The position numbers were made by a program, and so were the translations under genes. The notes under the pieces are model-generated. The model searched no databases, was not told the origin of the DNA, and worked only from the letters and a program-made list of their open reading frames with translations. Of a stretch of 64,000 nucleotides of DNA, positions 1 to 8,184 are shown piece after piece. Within the stretch, counting starts at the first letter, position 1, and each line of letters starts with the position of its first letter. Where the stretch lies: assembly GCA_910574255.1 (NCBI GenBank), contig CAJTAK010000005.1, positions 147,184 through 211,183 on the forward strand, read 5' to 3'. This DNA comes from Clostridia bacterium. Its GTDB lineage: Bacteria; Bacillota; Clostridia; Lachnospirales; Lachnospiraceae.

Positions 1-401
1 ATATACCGGTAGATTCGGATTTGATCCAGTATGGGAACTATAAGGAGGATTCCGGATTTCAGTGCATGGAGACTCTGATTAAACAAAGGGAGGAACATCC
101 TTTCAGCGCAGTTTATGTAACCTGTGAAATGATGACCTTTGGAGCAATCAAAGCCATATATGCCAGCGGGCTTCGGATTCCGGAAGATATTTCTTTGGTG
201 GGCTTTGATATTCAGGATAAGGCGAAGCTGATATTTCCGACGATTACAACCGTACGTCAGCCGGAGAGTGTGATTGGGCGGAAGGTAGGAGAGCTCCTTC
301 TAAAACGTTTGGATGAGAAGGACTTGGAGAAAAGAAATTCAGAGAAGATATTGCTGGATCCCTATATGGAAGAGGGAGAAAGCGTAAAAAGAATAAATTA
401 A
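1..401 (+). CDS. LacI-family transcriptional regulator, C-terminal part (cut by window edge)
   Basis: The reading frame is open from base 3, so only the C-terminal ~130 residues of the effector-binding domain are present. The stretch 'PEDISLVGFDI' followed by 'PTITTVRQP' and the 'IGRKVGELLLKRL' helix is the typical end of LacI/GalR periplasmic-binding-like domains. The DNA-binding helix-turn-helix lies outside the window. It probably represses the sugar-transport operon that begins at 724, because a perfect LacI-type palindrome (647-688) lies between them. Effector unknown. Confidence 0.9.
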   Translation, partial: IPVDSDLIQYGNYKEDSGFQCMETLIKQREEHPFSAVYVTCEMMTFGAIKAIYASGLRIPEDISLVGFDIQDKAKLIFPTITTVRQPESVIGRKVGELLLKRLDEKDLEKRNSEKILLDPYMEEGESVKRIN

Positions 402-408
402 GAAAAAA

Positions 409-570
409 GTCCGGCTAAGAAATATCAAGTGTTTATCAGAAATATTTTCTGCCGGATGGTAAGGTCACAAAGGTGCACGAGAGGAACTTTCAAGAGTGCA
501 CTTTTGAATGAAAGTTTATCTCATTATGTGTGTGCCCAAGTGACTTTACTCTTTCATGCCGCCTGGCAGC
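409..570 (+). repeat. Structured repeat element, copy A (candidate RNA)
   Basis: First of four copies of a structured element. A 5' helix pairs GTCCGGC (409-415) with GCCGGAT (451-457). A long hairpin follows from GGTAAGGTCAC (458) to GTGACTTTAC (about 539-548). Its inner helix is GGTGCAC/GTGTGCC and its apical loop is a variant (GAGTGCACTTTTGA) of the loop of the other copies. A small hairpin TGCC-gcct-GGCA ends it. It starts 8 nt after the LacI stop codon and is followed by AGGAGG at 587-592. No known RNA family was recognised. Confidence 0.7.
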
Positions 571-598
571 AACTTAAAATCGTAGTAGGAGGAATAAG

Positions 599-637
599 AT
601 GATAGTGAGAAAAGATTTCAAAAAAGAAGCATTTTAA
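599..637 (+). other. 12-codon leader ORF with strong ribosome site
   Basis: ATG at 599 follows a perfect AGGAGG (587-592) by 6 nt and reads MIVRKDFKKEAF before TAA. It lies between structured element copy A and the LacI-type operator. It may be a translated leader, or the stub of a gene lost when the element or operator region was rearranged. There is no evidence of function beyond the ribosome site. Confidence 0.3.
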
Positions 638-646
638 ATTTATGTT

Positions 647-688
647 TTTTTACCTGTTTCTGTAAACGTTTACAGAAACAGGTAAAAA
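647..688. promoter_or_regulatory. Perfect 42-bp palindrome, LacI-family operator
   Basis: The 21-bp arms 647-667 and 668-688 are exact reverse complements with no spacer. The centre TGTAAACGTTTACA matches the cre/LacI-family operator type with its central CG. It lies 36 bp before the first transporter gene and downstream of the LacI-family gene, so local repression is the simple reading. No U-run follows, so it is not a standard terminator. Confidence 0.8.
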
Positions 689-723
689 GAAAAGCTGGAA
701 TCTCAGGAAAGAGGTGAAATGAT

Positions 724-2223
724 TTGCAGGAATATTTACTCAAAATGGAAGGAATATGTAAGGCATTTCCGGGTGTTAAAGCTTTGGATGAGGCAGGTAT
801 CCTTGTAAAAAAGGGTGAAGTTCATGCCCTGATGGGAGAAAACGGTGCGGGAAAGTCAACATTGATGAAGATACTGAACGGATTGCTGCAGCCAGATAAA
901 GGTGAAATATGGCTGGAGGGGGAGCAAATTAAGATTGAGAATCCGGCAGCCGCACTGAAAAAGGGCATCGCAATGATTTACCAGGAGCTGAATCCCATTC
1001 GGGATATGACGGTTGCGGAAAACATTTTTATTGGCAGAGAATTTGTAAAAGGAATTTTTGTAAATAAAAAGAAGTCCAGGGAGGAGGCAAAGAAACTCCT
1101 TGAACGGTTCGGACTTGCGATAGATCCGGGTGCTATGATGCGTTCTCTTTCCATTGCACAAATGCAGATGATAGAGATTATGAAAGCCATTTCATCAGGC
1201 GCAAAGCTGATTGTCATGGATGAGCCTACCTCTTCTCTCACGGATGAAGAGATTAAGGTGCTTTTTCAGAAGATAGAGGAGCTGAAGAAGGAACAGGTTT
1301 CCGTTATCTACATTTCTCATCGCCTGGAAGAAACCTTTACCATTGCAGACACAGTGACCGTTATGCGTGACGGCAGATACATTGATACCAAAAAGGTAGA
1401 GGAGCTTAATAAGAATACCCTCATTCATATGATGGTAGGGCGGGAGCTTTCCAATATGTATCCCAAGGAAGCAGTGGAAATCGGAGAGACGGTTTTGGAG
1501 GTGAAAGGCTTAAGCGGCGGGAGGTTTCAGGATGTTTCATTTGAAGTCCGAAAAGGAGAGATCCTTGGATTCTATGGCTTGGTGGGAGCGGGGCGCAGTG
1601 AGGTATTCCGCAGAATCTTCGGCATGGATTCCGGCAGCGGCGGGGAAATTCGCCTGGAGGGAAAGGCGCTTTCTATCAGCCGTCCATACCACGCAATACA
1701 AGCCGGTATTGTTATGGTGACAGAGGATAGAAAAGAGGACGGCCTGGTTTTGTGCAGATCCATTCAGGAAAACATTGCTCTGCCCAATTTGGAAAAATAT
1801 AAAAAAGGACCTTTTTTGGATGGTGAGAAGGAGAAGAGGGAGTGCAGGGAGATTGCGGGAAGAATGTCTGTGAAAATGAGCGGCATGCATCAGCTTGCAG
1901 GACAGCTTTCCGGCGGAAACCAGCAGAAGGTGGTTCTCTCTAAGTGGCTGATGGAACAGCCCAAGGTTCTCATCCTGGATGAGCCCACCAGAGGAATTGA
2001 TGTGGGAGCAAAGGCAGAGATTTATACGCTTATGTGTGAATTTGCGAAGCAGGGCCTGGCGATTGTTATGATTTCTTCGGAACTCCCGGAGGTTATGGGC
2101 ATGAGTGATCGGCTGATTATCATGGGGGAAGGCAAAATCAGGGGAGAGTTTCAGCGTGAGGAATATGCACAGCATGAAATATTGAAGTGTGCTCTGGGAG
2201 GAAAGGAGAAGGAAGAAATATGA
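724..2223 (+). CDS. Sugar ABC transporter ATP-binding protein, RbsA/MglA type
   Basis: The 499-residue protein has two fused ABC domains, as in RbsA/MglA/XylG. The N-terminal Walker A is GENGAGKST (38-46), with Walker B 'LIVMDEPTSSL'. The C-terminal half has the degenerate P-loop GLVGAGRSE (about 285), signature LSGGNQQK (about 395) and Walker B LILDEPTRGID. The TTG start at 724 is chosen because GAGGTG (711-716) lies 7 nt upstream; an ATG at 745 is the alternative. It powers uptake with the permease (2220) and lipoprotein (3225). The substrate is probably a monosaccharide or small glycoside. Confidence 0.93.
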   Translation: MQEYLLKMEGICKAFPGVKALDEAGILVKKGEVHALMGENGAGKSTLMKILNGLLQPDKGEIWLEGEQIKIENPAAALKKGIAMIYQELNPIRDMTVAENIFIGREFVKGIFVNKKKSREEAKKLLERFGLAIDPGAMMRSLSIAQMQMIEIMKAISSGAKLIVMDEPTSSLTDEEIKVLFQKIEELKKEQVSVIYISHRLEETFTIADTVTVMRDGRYIDTKKVEELNKNTLIHMMVGRELSNMYPKEAVEIGETVLEVKGLSGGRFQDVSFEVRKGEILGFYGLVGAGRSEVFRRIFGMDSGSGGEIRLEGKALSISRPYHAIQAGIVMVTEDRKEDGLVLCRSIQENIALPNLEKYKKGPFLDGEKEKRECREIAGRMSVKMSGMHQLAGQLSGGNQQKVVLSKWLMEQPKVLILDEPTRGIDVGAKAEIYTLMCEFAKQGLAIVMISSELPEVMGMSDRLIIMGEGKIRGEFQREEYAQHEILKCALGGKEKEEI

Positions 2224-3206
2224 AAACGGAAGGCAGGATGTTGAAAAAAGAAAATGTAGCATTGTATGTGAGGAATTATGCGTTGGCAGTTATCTTTATC
2301 TTTGTCTGTCTGGTATTTGCCATTGCCTCCCCGACGTTTCTGACCATGACCAATATCATAGGCGTTCTGCGTCAGGTATCAGTGAATGGAATTCTGGCAG
2401 TAGGGATGATGATGGTAATTATCACAGGGGGAATTGACTTGTCAATAGGTCCCCTGGCTGCCACGGCAGGGGTGGTATCCGCTCTGATTCTTGAAAATAA
2501 TGAGAATCTGTTGGCTCCGGCTATTCTGGCAGGGATCGTATCTGCAGCTATTGTAAGTATGTGGACGGGAATGCTGGTGGCAAAGATGAGAATAGCGCCC
2601 TTTATTGCTTCTCTGTCAACTATGTCCATTGCAAAAGGCGTTGTACTTGTAATTGCGGACGGAGTGCCCCACACAATCAAGGATAAAACTTATACAAATA
2701 TCGGAAATGGCTTCCTGTGGGATCCGGCTAAGACAGGCGGCTTAAGCATTCCCATTCCCATCGTAATATTTGCGGCTGTTGCCGTCCTGGTTGGGATAGT
2801 ACTTTATAAAACAAGATATGGCCGTCACATTTATGCGGTCGGAGGAAATGAGCATGCAGCCATTGCATCAGGAGTGAATACGACAAAAGTAAAGTTCTGC
2901 ACCTATGTATTTAATGGTGTTTTGTGTGGAATTGCAGGCATTGTGCTTGCGGGAAGAATCACATCCGGACAGCCTACGGCGGCTAACGGATATGAGATGG
3001 ATGCGATTACCGCAGTAATTGTAGGGGGAACAAGCATGACAGGCGGTATAGGCAGAATCAGTGGAACAATTATTGGCGTACTAATAATCGGAGTCCTGAA
3101 TAATGGACTGGTTCTTATGGGAGTGTCCTCTTATTACCAGCAGATTATCAAAGGCGTCATTATTGCGGCAGCGGTGTTGTTAGATATGAAAACCAAAAAA
3201 AATTAG
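2220..3206 (+). CDS. Sugar ABC transporter permease, RbsC family
   Basis: 328 residues, strongly hydrophobic, of the BPD_transp_2 (RbsC/AraH) family. 'GGIDLSIGP' near the N-terminus and 'VGGNEHAAIASGVN' in the cytoplasmic loop are typical. The ATG at 2220 overlaps the TGA of the ATPase gene (ATGA), which implies translational coupling. A longer frame opens at 2187 inside the ATPase gene but has no reason to be the start. It forms the membrane channel of the importer. Confidence 0.93.
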   Translation: MKTEGRMLKKENVALYVRNYALAVIFIFVCLVFAIASPTFLTMTNIIGVLRQVSVNGILAVGMMMVIITGGIDLSIGPLAATAGVVSALILENNENLLAPAILAGIVSAAIVSMWTGMLVAKMRIAPFIASLSTMSIAKGVVLVIADGVPHTIKDKTYTNIGNGFLWDPAKTGGLSIPIPIVIFAAVAVLVGIVLYKTRYGRHIYAVGGNEHAAIASGVNTTKVKFCTYVFNGVLCGIAGIVLAGRITSGQPTAANGYEMDAITAVIVGGTSMTGGIGRISGTIIGVLIIGVLNNGLVLMGVSSYYQQIIKGVIIAAAVLLDMKTKKN

Positions 3207-3224
3207 CAAAGGAGAAGGATTATT

Positions 3225-4250
3225 ATGAAGAAGAGATTATTAGGTTTATTGTTGAGCTTAACCCTGGCGGCAGGTATGCTTGCAGGGTGTGGATCTAAGG
3301 CCCAGGAGCCGGCAGCACCGGCAGAGAGCGAGCCGGCACAAGAAGAAGCAAAAGAGCCGGCAGAGACACCTGCAGAGGGCAAGGTGTACCGCATTGGGGT
3401 ATCTACACAGGCATGGAAGTATGAGTTTATTAAGAACATGGTCAATGCACTGAATGCATTGGATGATGAGATGGATAACATTGAACTGATCCTGGTGGAC
3501 AGTGAAGATTCCGTAGAAAAGCAGTTAAGTGATGTGGATACCATGATTGCCCAAAATGTAGACGGAATTCTCCTGAACTGTTTAAGTCTTGAGGGAAGCT
3601 CTGCGGCCGTAGAGGCCTGTAAGAATGCAGGGATCCCGCTGGTAGAGTTTATTTCTTATACGGAAAATGAAGACTATGCCACCTTCGTAGGAACAGACGT
3701 AAAATCCTCCGGAATCATGGCGATGGATATGGTAGCAGAGACAATCGGAGAGTCCGGAAAGGTATTTGAGCTTCAGGGAATCGTAGGGCATACGGCACAG
3801 ATCAACCGTGGAGCCGGAATTGCGGAGGCGTTGGAGAAATATCCGGATATTGAGCTTGTTGAGACTCAGAGCGGTGAGTTTGATAAGAACAAATCTATGG
3901 AGGTTGTAGATGCATGGCTGGCAAAATATCCGGCAGGCGAGATTGATGCCATTGTAGCACATAACGATCAGATGGCTTTGGGCGCAATGAACGCTTGTAA
4001 GGCTGCTAACAGAACGGAGATCAAGATTGTTGGAATTGATGGTGACGGAGAGGCTCTGCAGGCTGTAATAGATGGAGAGATGGCAGGAACTGTTCTGGAT
4101 TACTGTGAGGAAGAGTGCAGACTTGCTGTGGAAGAGATGGTAAGCATTTTGGAAGGCAATGAGCCGAAGAAACAGATTCTTGCGGACTATGTTCCGGTTA
4201 GCACGGTAGAGAAGGCGCAGGAATTTATGACCCTGCGCTCCGGCGAATAA
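3225..4250 (+). CDS. Sugar ABC transporter substrate-binding lipoprotein (RbsB-like)
   Basis: 341 residues. A lipoprotein signal peptide ends in LAGC, with C22 as the lipidated residue. An Ala/Pro/Glu linker follows, then a periplasmic-binding-protein type 1 fold ('YRIGVSTQAWKYEFIKNM', 'QNVDGILLNCLS', 'IDAIVAHNDQMALGAM'). It captures substrate outside the cell and delivers it to the permease encoded 18 bp upstream. A good ribosome site (AAAGGAGAAGG) precedes the ATG. Confidence 0.93.
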   Translation: MKKRLLGLLLSLTLAAGMLAGCGSKAQEPAAPAESEPAQEEAKEPAETPAEGKVYRIGVSTQAWKYEFIKNMVNALNALDDEMDNIELILVDSEDSVEKQLSDVDTMIAQNVDGILLNCLSLEGSSAAVEACKNAGIPLVEFISYTENEDYATFVGTDVKSSGIMAMDMVAETIGESGKVFELQGIVGHTAQINRGAGIAEALEKYPDIELVETQSGEFDKNKSMEVVDAWLAKYPAGEIDAIVAHNDQMALGAMNACKAANRTEIKIVGIDGDGEALQAVIDGEMAGTVLDYCEEECRLAVEEMVSILEGNEPKKQILADYVPVSTVEKAQEFMTLRSGE

Positions 4251-4303
4251 TTTTTAAGGGAAAAGGACACTCCCATAGAACAAAATAGAAAGGAAAGTGG
4301 AAA

Positions 4304-5749
4304 ATGAAAATATTGGAAGGTTCCTTTCAGTGTGAAGCAAATACGTTTTGCAGCCAGCGGGCAGGAATTGAAGACTTTGAGAGGTATGACGGGGAAGCGC
4401 TGCTGACTAAGATGGCTGCAACACCTATATTCCGGGAGGCGGGTGCACAGGTAGTACCGCTGCTCTACGCAAGCGCTCTGCCAAGCGGAATGGTAACACG
4501 GGAAGCGTTTGAATATTATAAAGAGCGTTTTGTGGAAATGATAGAAAGAGAAAAGGATGCAGACGGCATTTACCTGTATCTTCACGGTTCCATGTATGTA
4601 GAAGGACTGGGAAGCGGGGAAGAATGGCTGGTAAAAGCAATCCGCCAGGTGACAGGAGAGGGAATTCCCATAGCAATAGCTCTGGATTATCATGCCAATC
4701 TGTCAGAGGGGTTTCTTGGGCAGGTAAATGCGGTTCAGGGATTTCGTACCGCTCCTCATACGGATCATGACGATACGGAACGGCGTGCGGCAAGATCGCT
4801 CCTTGCATGTATCCAAAAGAATGCATGTCCGCATCCGGCAGTATTTCGGATACCATTTCTGGGAGGTGATGCATCAACTACGGACAAAGAGCCTTTTGTG
4901 AGTATTACAAAGCGTCTGCAGGAATTAGATGGAGAAGAAGGAGTCATTTCCTGTGCGTTTTTCAATGGACAGCCATGGTATGATTCCGCCTATACAGGTA
5001 ACTGTGCGGTCGTTTCCTGCCTGGATTCAAAGCGTGCACAGAAGGAGGCCATGAGCCTGGCAAAGATGTTCTGGGATGGAAGAGAGAATCTGAAACTGGA
5101 GCATGCAATGACAGTTAAGGAAGCAGTCAGGGCTTCCCTGGAACAAAAAGAAGGGCTTCTGTTTGTAACAGATTCCGGTGACAATACTACGGCGGGAGCG
5201 GATGGAGAAGGTACGCTTTTGCTTAGGGAATATTTGAAAAAAGATACCAAAGGTGTTTTGGTATGCGGTGTTCTTGCCGCAGATGTGGTAAATGACCTGT
5301 TAAAGGAAGAGATAGGTACCATAAAAGAAATTTGTTTATGCAAAGGCTGCCGGGAAAAGCAGAGAATTGAGACAACCTGTCAGGTGGTTCTGAAAAAGAA
5401 AGGAATCGTTTATGGATGGGCCGGAGATGAGGTAGGAGAAGGAGTTCTGCTGGCGGCGGGGAATACGGATTTGGTGTTAACCAATGCACGTGCGGCATTT
5501 ACAACTCCGGAGCATTTTGCCAGGATGGGTGTCAGCTTAGAGGATTATCATGTAGTTGTAATTAAAATGGGATATCTTTTCCCAAAACTAAAAACGTTTA
5601 CGGAAAACTTTATCTTTGCATTAACTCCCGGGGTAAGCAGCAATGACTTTGCGCAATTGGAGTACCAAAGACTGAAGAAAAGGATGTATCCCATTCATAT
5701 GGATATTACCTGGGAAGAAATTAAAAACCAGCAGGAGGTGAGATTATGA
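4304..5749 (+). CDS. M81 family (MlrC/DUF1485-like) metallohydrolase
   Basis: 481 residues. The sequence fits the M81/microcystinase C family: N-terminal 'GSFQCEANTFC', 'YLYLHGSMYVEG', the likely zinc-site region 'LDYHANLSEGF', and 'FRTAPHTDHDDTERRA'. The C-terminal MlrC domain contains 'SGDNTTAGADGEGT'. MlrC cleaves linearised microcystin peptides; most Firmicute members have unknown substrates and are found with solute transporters. It is preceded by AAAGGAAAG and overlaps the next gene by 4 nt. In this operon it probably processes an imported amide or peptide-like conjugate (inference). Confidence 0.85.
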   Translation: MKILEGSFQCEANTFCSQRAGIEDFERYDGEALLTKMAATPIFREAGAQVVPLLYASALPSGMVTREAFEYYKERFVEMIEREKDADGIYLYLHGSMYVEGLGSGEEWLVKAIRQVTGEGIPIAIALDYHANLSEGFLGQVNAVQGFRTAPHTDHDDTERRAARSLLACIQKNACPHPAVFRIPFLGGDASTTDKEPFVSITKRLQELDGEEGVISCAFFNGQPWYDSAYTGNCAVVSCLDSKRAQKEAMSLAKMFWDGRENLKLEHAMTVKEAVRASLEQKEGLLFVTDSGDNTTAGADGEGTLLLREYLKKDTKGVLVCGVLAADVVNDLLKEEIGTIKEICLCKGCREKQRIETTCQVVLKKKGIVYGWAGDEVGEGVLLAAGNTDLVLTNARAAFTTPEHFARMGVSLEDYHVVVIKMGYLFPKLKTFTENFIFALTPGVSSNDFAQLEYQRLKKRMYPIHMDITWEEIKNQQEVRL

Positions 5750-7830
5750 ATTTACTTTTACCGGAAGTTAAACAGATGGAATGCAGGGAAGGATATACAA
5801 AGACATTTCATGGTTTTTCCTTGTCTGGTGACGCTGCATTTTTGGAAGAAGCACGGGAGATTCTGCCATGGAAGCTTTGGAATTATGAGGAACTGAAAAA
5901 TGGAAAGGGCAGCATGGAAATAAAGCTTCGGGGGCTTGAACATGCGCCGGGGAAGCCGGAGCCTCTTCCGGAATTATTGGAAACACAGGGTTATGTTTTG
6001 GAGATTCAAAGAGAGGAAATTCAGGTGTATGCGGGCACAGTGGAAGGCTTTGCATATGCATTGTCTACATTGAAACAGCTTTTAGAGGAAGAAGACGGAT
6101 TCCGGCTGCCCCTTACAAGGATCATAGACTGGCCGTCTATTGAGTACAGAAGCCTTTCCACCACATTTGCGTGGTATGCGGGATATGGTCGGTATGGATT
6201 TGATATGCAGCTCTGGGGGGTTCCGGAGTGGAAGCAGTTCCTTTGCATCTGTTCTGATTACAAAGTAAACCAGCTTAATCTGTGTTTGTATGGTTATTGG
6301 CCGTTTCCCCTAAAGGATTATCCGGAGGCGGAATTTCGGGGAATCCGGATGCGTCTCTGGAACCCAGAAAGTGAAAACTGGGTAGAGGTGGAGTATATGC
6401 ACCCCAATCTGGCGGAAGAATTTCTTCCGGAACTGATTGCATGGGGGCATAAGCTGGGAATTCGGTTTTATGCATACATTGGTCTTAACAGCTACAGCGG
6501 CGGTTATGCCAATGCACATCGGGAAAAACGGATGAAAAAGCCGGCAGACAGTCATTTTATCAATGATTTCGACAGTCTTTGCCTGAGTGATGAGACAACG
6601 CTGGAATATCTCAAAAAGAGTATGCGCAATATTGCGGCCCAGGGATTTGACGGAATTGATTTTGAAGAAAGCGAGGAAGCCTATTGGTACTGCGGATGTG
6701 AAAAATGTAAGGCTACTTTCTGGAAAGGCGCAAGCACCCCTGAGGAGACGCTGCATGCAGCCAACAGCTTTTTGCTGAAAATTCTTTATCAGGAATTGAA
6801 GGAGGCAAATCCCAAGCTTACCATTGGCATTCGGGCCTGGAGACAGCCGCCCCTTGTGCGTTCTGAGGAATTGATTGCAGAGATGAAAGCAAGTGTTCCG
6901 GAGGATGTGGTATTGTTCTGGGCGCCTGGCCAATACGTAGAGGATACGGAATTTGATAAATGGATCCAGGCGTTTGGCAGAAAGCGGATTCGGGCGAGAG
7001 ATACGGAAGCCATTGGTTTTGCCGCAGGTCTGGGAAGGCTCATACGGCCTTGCAGGTGCAATGGACTTCGGACGGAAGAAGAACCGATTACACAGTATAT
7101 TGAGGAAGACATACGCCAGCATAAAGGATCTGTGGAACGGAATGTGGCTGGAATTAATGGGTATCAGTTTGAATGGTATGGCTTTTTTATGGCATTTTTT
7201 GCCCACGCTTATTATAGCTGGGGCGGAAAAAGGGAAACGGATGATTTTTATCATTATGCTCTTGAGGCTGTTTTCGGGGAATTGGCGGAAGATATTTACT
7301 TTGTAATGACCCATATGCTTACCATTCATGAAAGCCAGATAAATATTTTTGAGCTGGAGTTTCCTTTTGCAAAAAATAAGGTGGAAAAGAGAGATATTCC
7401 GAGAATCCGGGAAGCCATTGAGATCTATCCGGTTTTGATTGAGAAGCTGAATCGCATTATGGAGACGCTGCGGGGGGACAAGCGGCGATCTGCTTTTACA
7501 CTGCATTTTAAAAAATGGAAAGTATCTGTTGAACGCTGCCGGATAATCTATGATATGGCGCTGGAGTCTTTGAAATATGAAGAGGCTGAGACAAAAGAGG
7601 AGAAGCGGCAGCATTTGATGCAGATGTATCTGGACAATGAAAGGGAATTTGCTATTATCCGGGAGAATTATTTTGATGTAAATCCCATTACGGAAACAGG
7701 TGTGGCATCTTGTATGATTCCTTATCATGAATTGAAACGGTGTATTTTGAACCGTTTGGATCCGGAGCATAAGCAAGAAGAGCCCATATATCTGGGTGTA
7801 GAATCTTTGGGATGGATGTGGTGTGAATGA
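5746..7830 (+). CDS. GH20-like glycoside hydrolase family protein
   Basis: 694 residues and no signal peptide, so probably cytoplasmic. The N-terminal ~130 residues resemble the zincin-like domain preceding GH20 and alpha-glucuronidase barrels ('LETQGYVLEI...VYAGTVEGFAYALSTLKQLL'). A TIM barrel follows ('RIIDWPSIEYRS', 'YKVNQLNLCLYGYWPF', 'GWHKLGIRFYAYIGL'-like strand) with the acidic stretch GIDFEESEEAYWYC near residue 303-316, where a GH20 catalytic Asp-Glu pair would sit. A Cys-rich CGCEKC follows it. The ATG overlaps the upstream TGA. Substrate unknown; a hexosaminide or uronide is possible. Confidence 0.75.
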   Translation: MNLLLPEVKQMECREGYTKTFHGFSLSGDAAFLEEAREILPWKLWNYEELKNGKGSMEIKLRGLEHAPGKPEPLPELLETQGYVLEIQREEIQVYAGTVEGFAYALSTLKQLLEEEDGFRLPLTRIIDWPSIEYRSLSTTFAWYAGYGRYGFDMQLWGVPEWKQFLCICSDYKVNQLNLCLYGYWPFPLKDYPEAEFRGIRMRLWNPESENWVEVEYMHPNLAEEFLPELIAWGHKLGIRFYAYIGLNSYSGGYANAHREKRMKKPADSHFINDFDSLCLSDETTLEYLKKSMRNIAAQGFDGIDFEESEEAYWYCGCEKCKATFWKGASTPEETLHAANSFLLKILYQELKEANPKLTIGIRAWRQPPLVRSEELIAEMKASVPEDVVLFWAPGQYVEDTEFDKWIQAFGRKRIRARDTEAIGFAAGLGRLIRPCRCNGLRTEEEPITQYIEEDIRQHKGSVERNVAGINGYQFEWYGFFMAFFAHAYYSWGGKRETDDFYHYALEAVFGELAEDIYFVMTHMLTIHESQINIFELEFPFAKNKVEKRDIPRIREAIEIYPVLIEKLNRIMETLRGDKRRSAFTLHFKKWKVSVERCRIIYDMALESLKYEEAETKEEKRQHLMQMYLDNEREFAIIRENYFDVNPITETGVASCMIPYHELKRCILNRLDPEHKQEEPIYLGVESLGWMWCE

Positions 7831-8150
7831 CACGGGTAGGAATTTATTTCAGAGTAAAAGAAGGGCGCAGTGAGGCATATGCCAAAGCCCATGCAAATAT
7901 CTGGCCCGGGATGCGGGAAGTGCTGAATGAAGCCGGAATTTGCAATTATTCTATTTGGAATCTGGGGGAAATGCTTTTTGCCTATTATGAGGTGGAGGAT
8001 ATGAAGCATATGAATCAGGTTCTTGCATCAAGTGAGATTTATAAAAAATGGCGCATCTATATGGAGGATTTCATTTATATAGAAGATGGCACCGGCCGGA
8101 AGGAATGGCCGATGGAAATGGTATTTTTTAATCAGGGGAACAAAGTGTAA
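7827..8150 (+). CDS. rhaM: L-rhamnose mutarotase family protein
   Basis: 107 residues matching the RhaM/YiiL family (DUF718) over its full length: 'VKEGRSEAYAKAHANIWPGM' holds the conserved His, then 'NYSIW', 'LFAYYEVED' and 'KKWRIYMEDFI'. The family converts alpha and beta anomers of L-rhamnose; related members act on fucose. Its ATG overlaps the glycosidase stop by 4 nt. It suggests the operon releases a deoxyhexose or another reducing sugar, but the specificity of this member is not shown by sequence. Confidence 0.88.
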   Translation: MTRVGIYFRVKEGRSEAYAKAHANIWPGMREVLNEAGICNYSIWNLGEMLFAYYEVEDMKHMNQVLASSEIYKKWRIYMEDFIYIEDGTGRKEWPMEMVFFNQGNKV

Positions 8151-8184
8151 TTTTATTTTTAAACACAAGGAGAGGAGAAAGAGT

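Noticed and set aside
458..570. c-di-GMP-I riboswitch (because of a GTCGCAAAGG-like segment in the structured element)
   Set aside because: Helix order and conserved loops do not fit that riboswitch; only a short string is alike.
6310..7833. 507-codon open frame on the minus strand
   Set aside because: It is antisense to the GH20-like gene, has no family resemblance, and follows the codon structure of the plus-strand gene.
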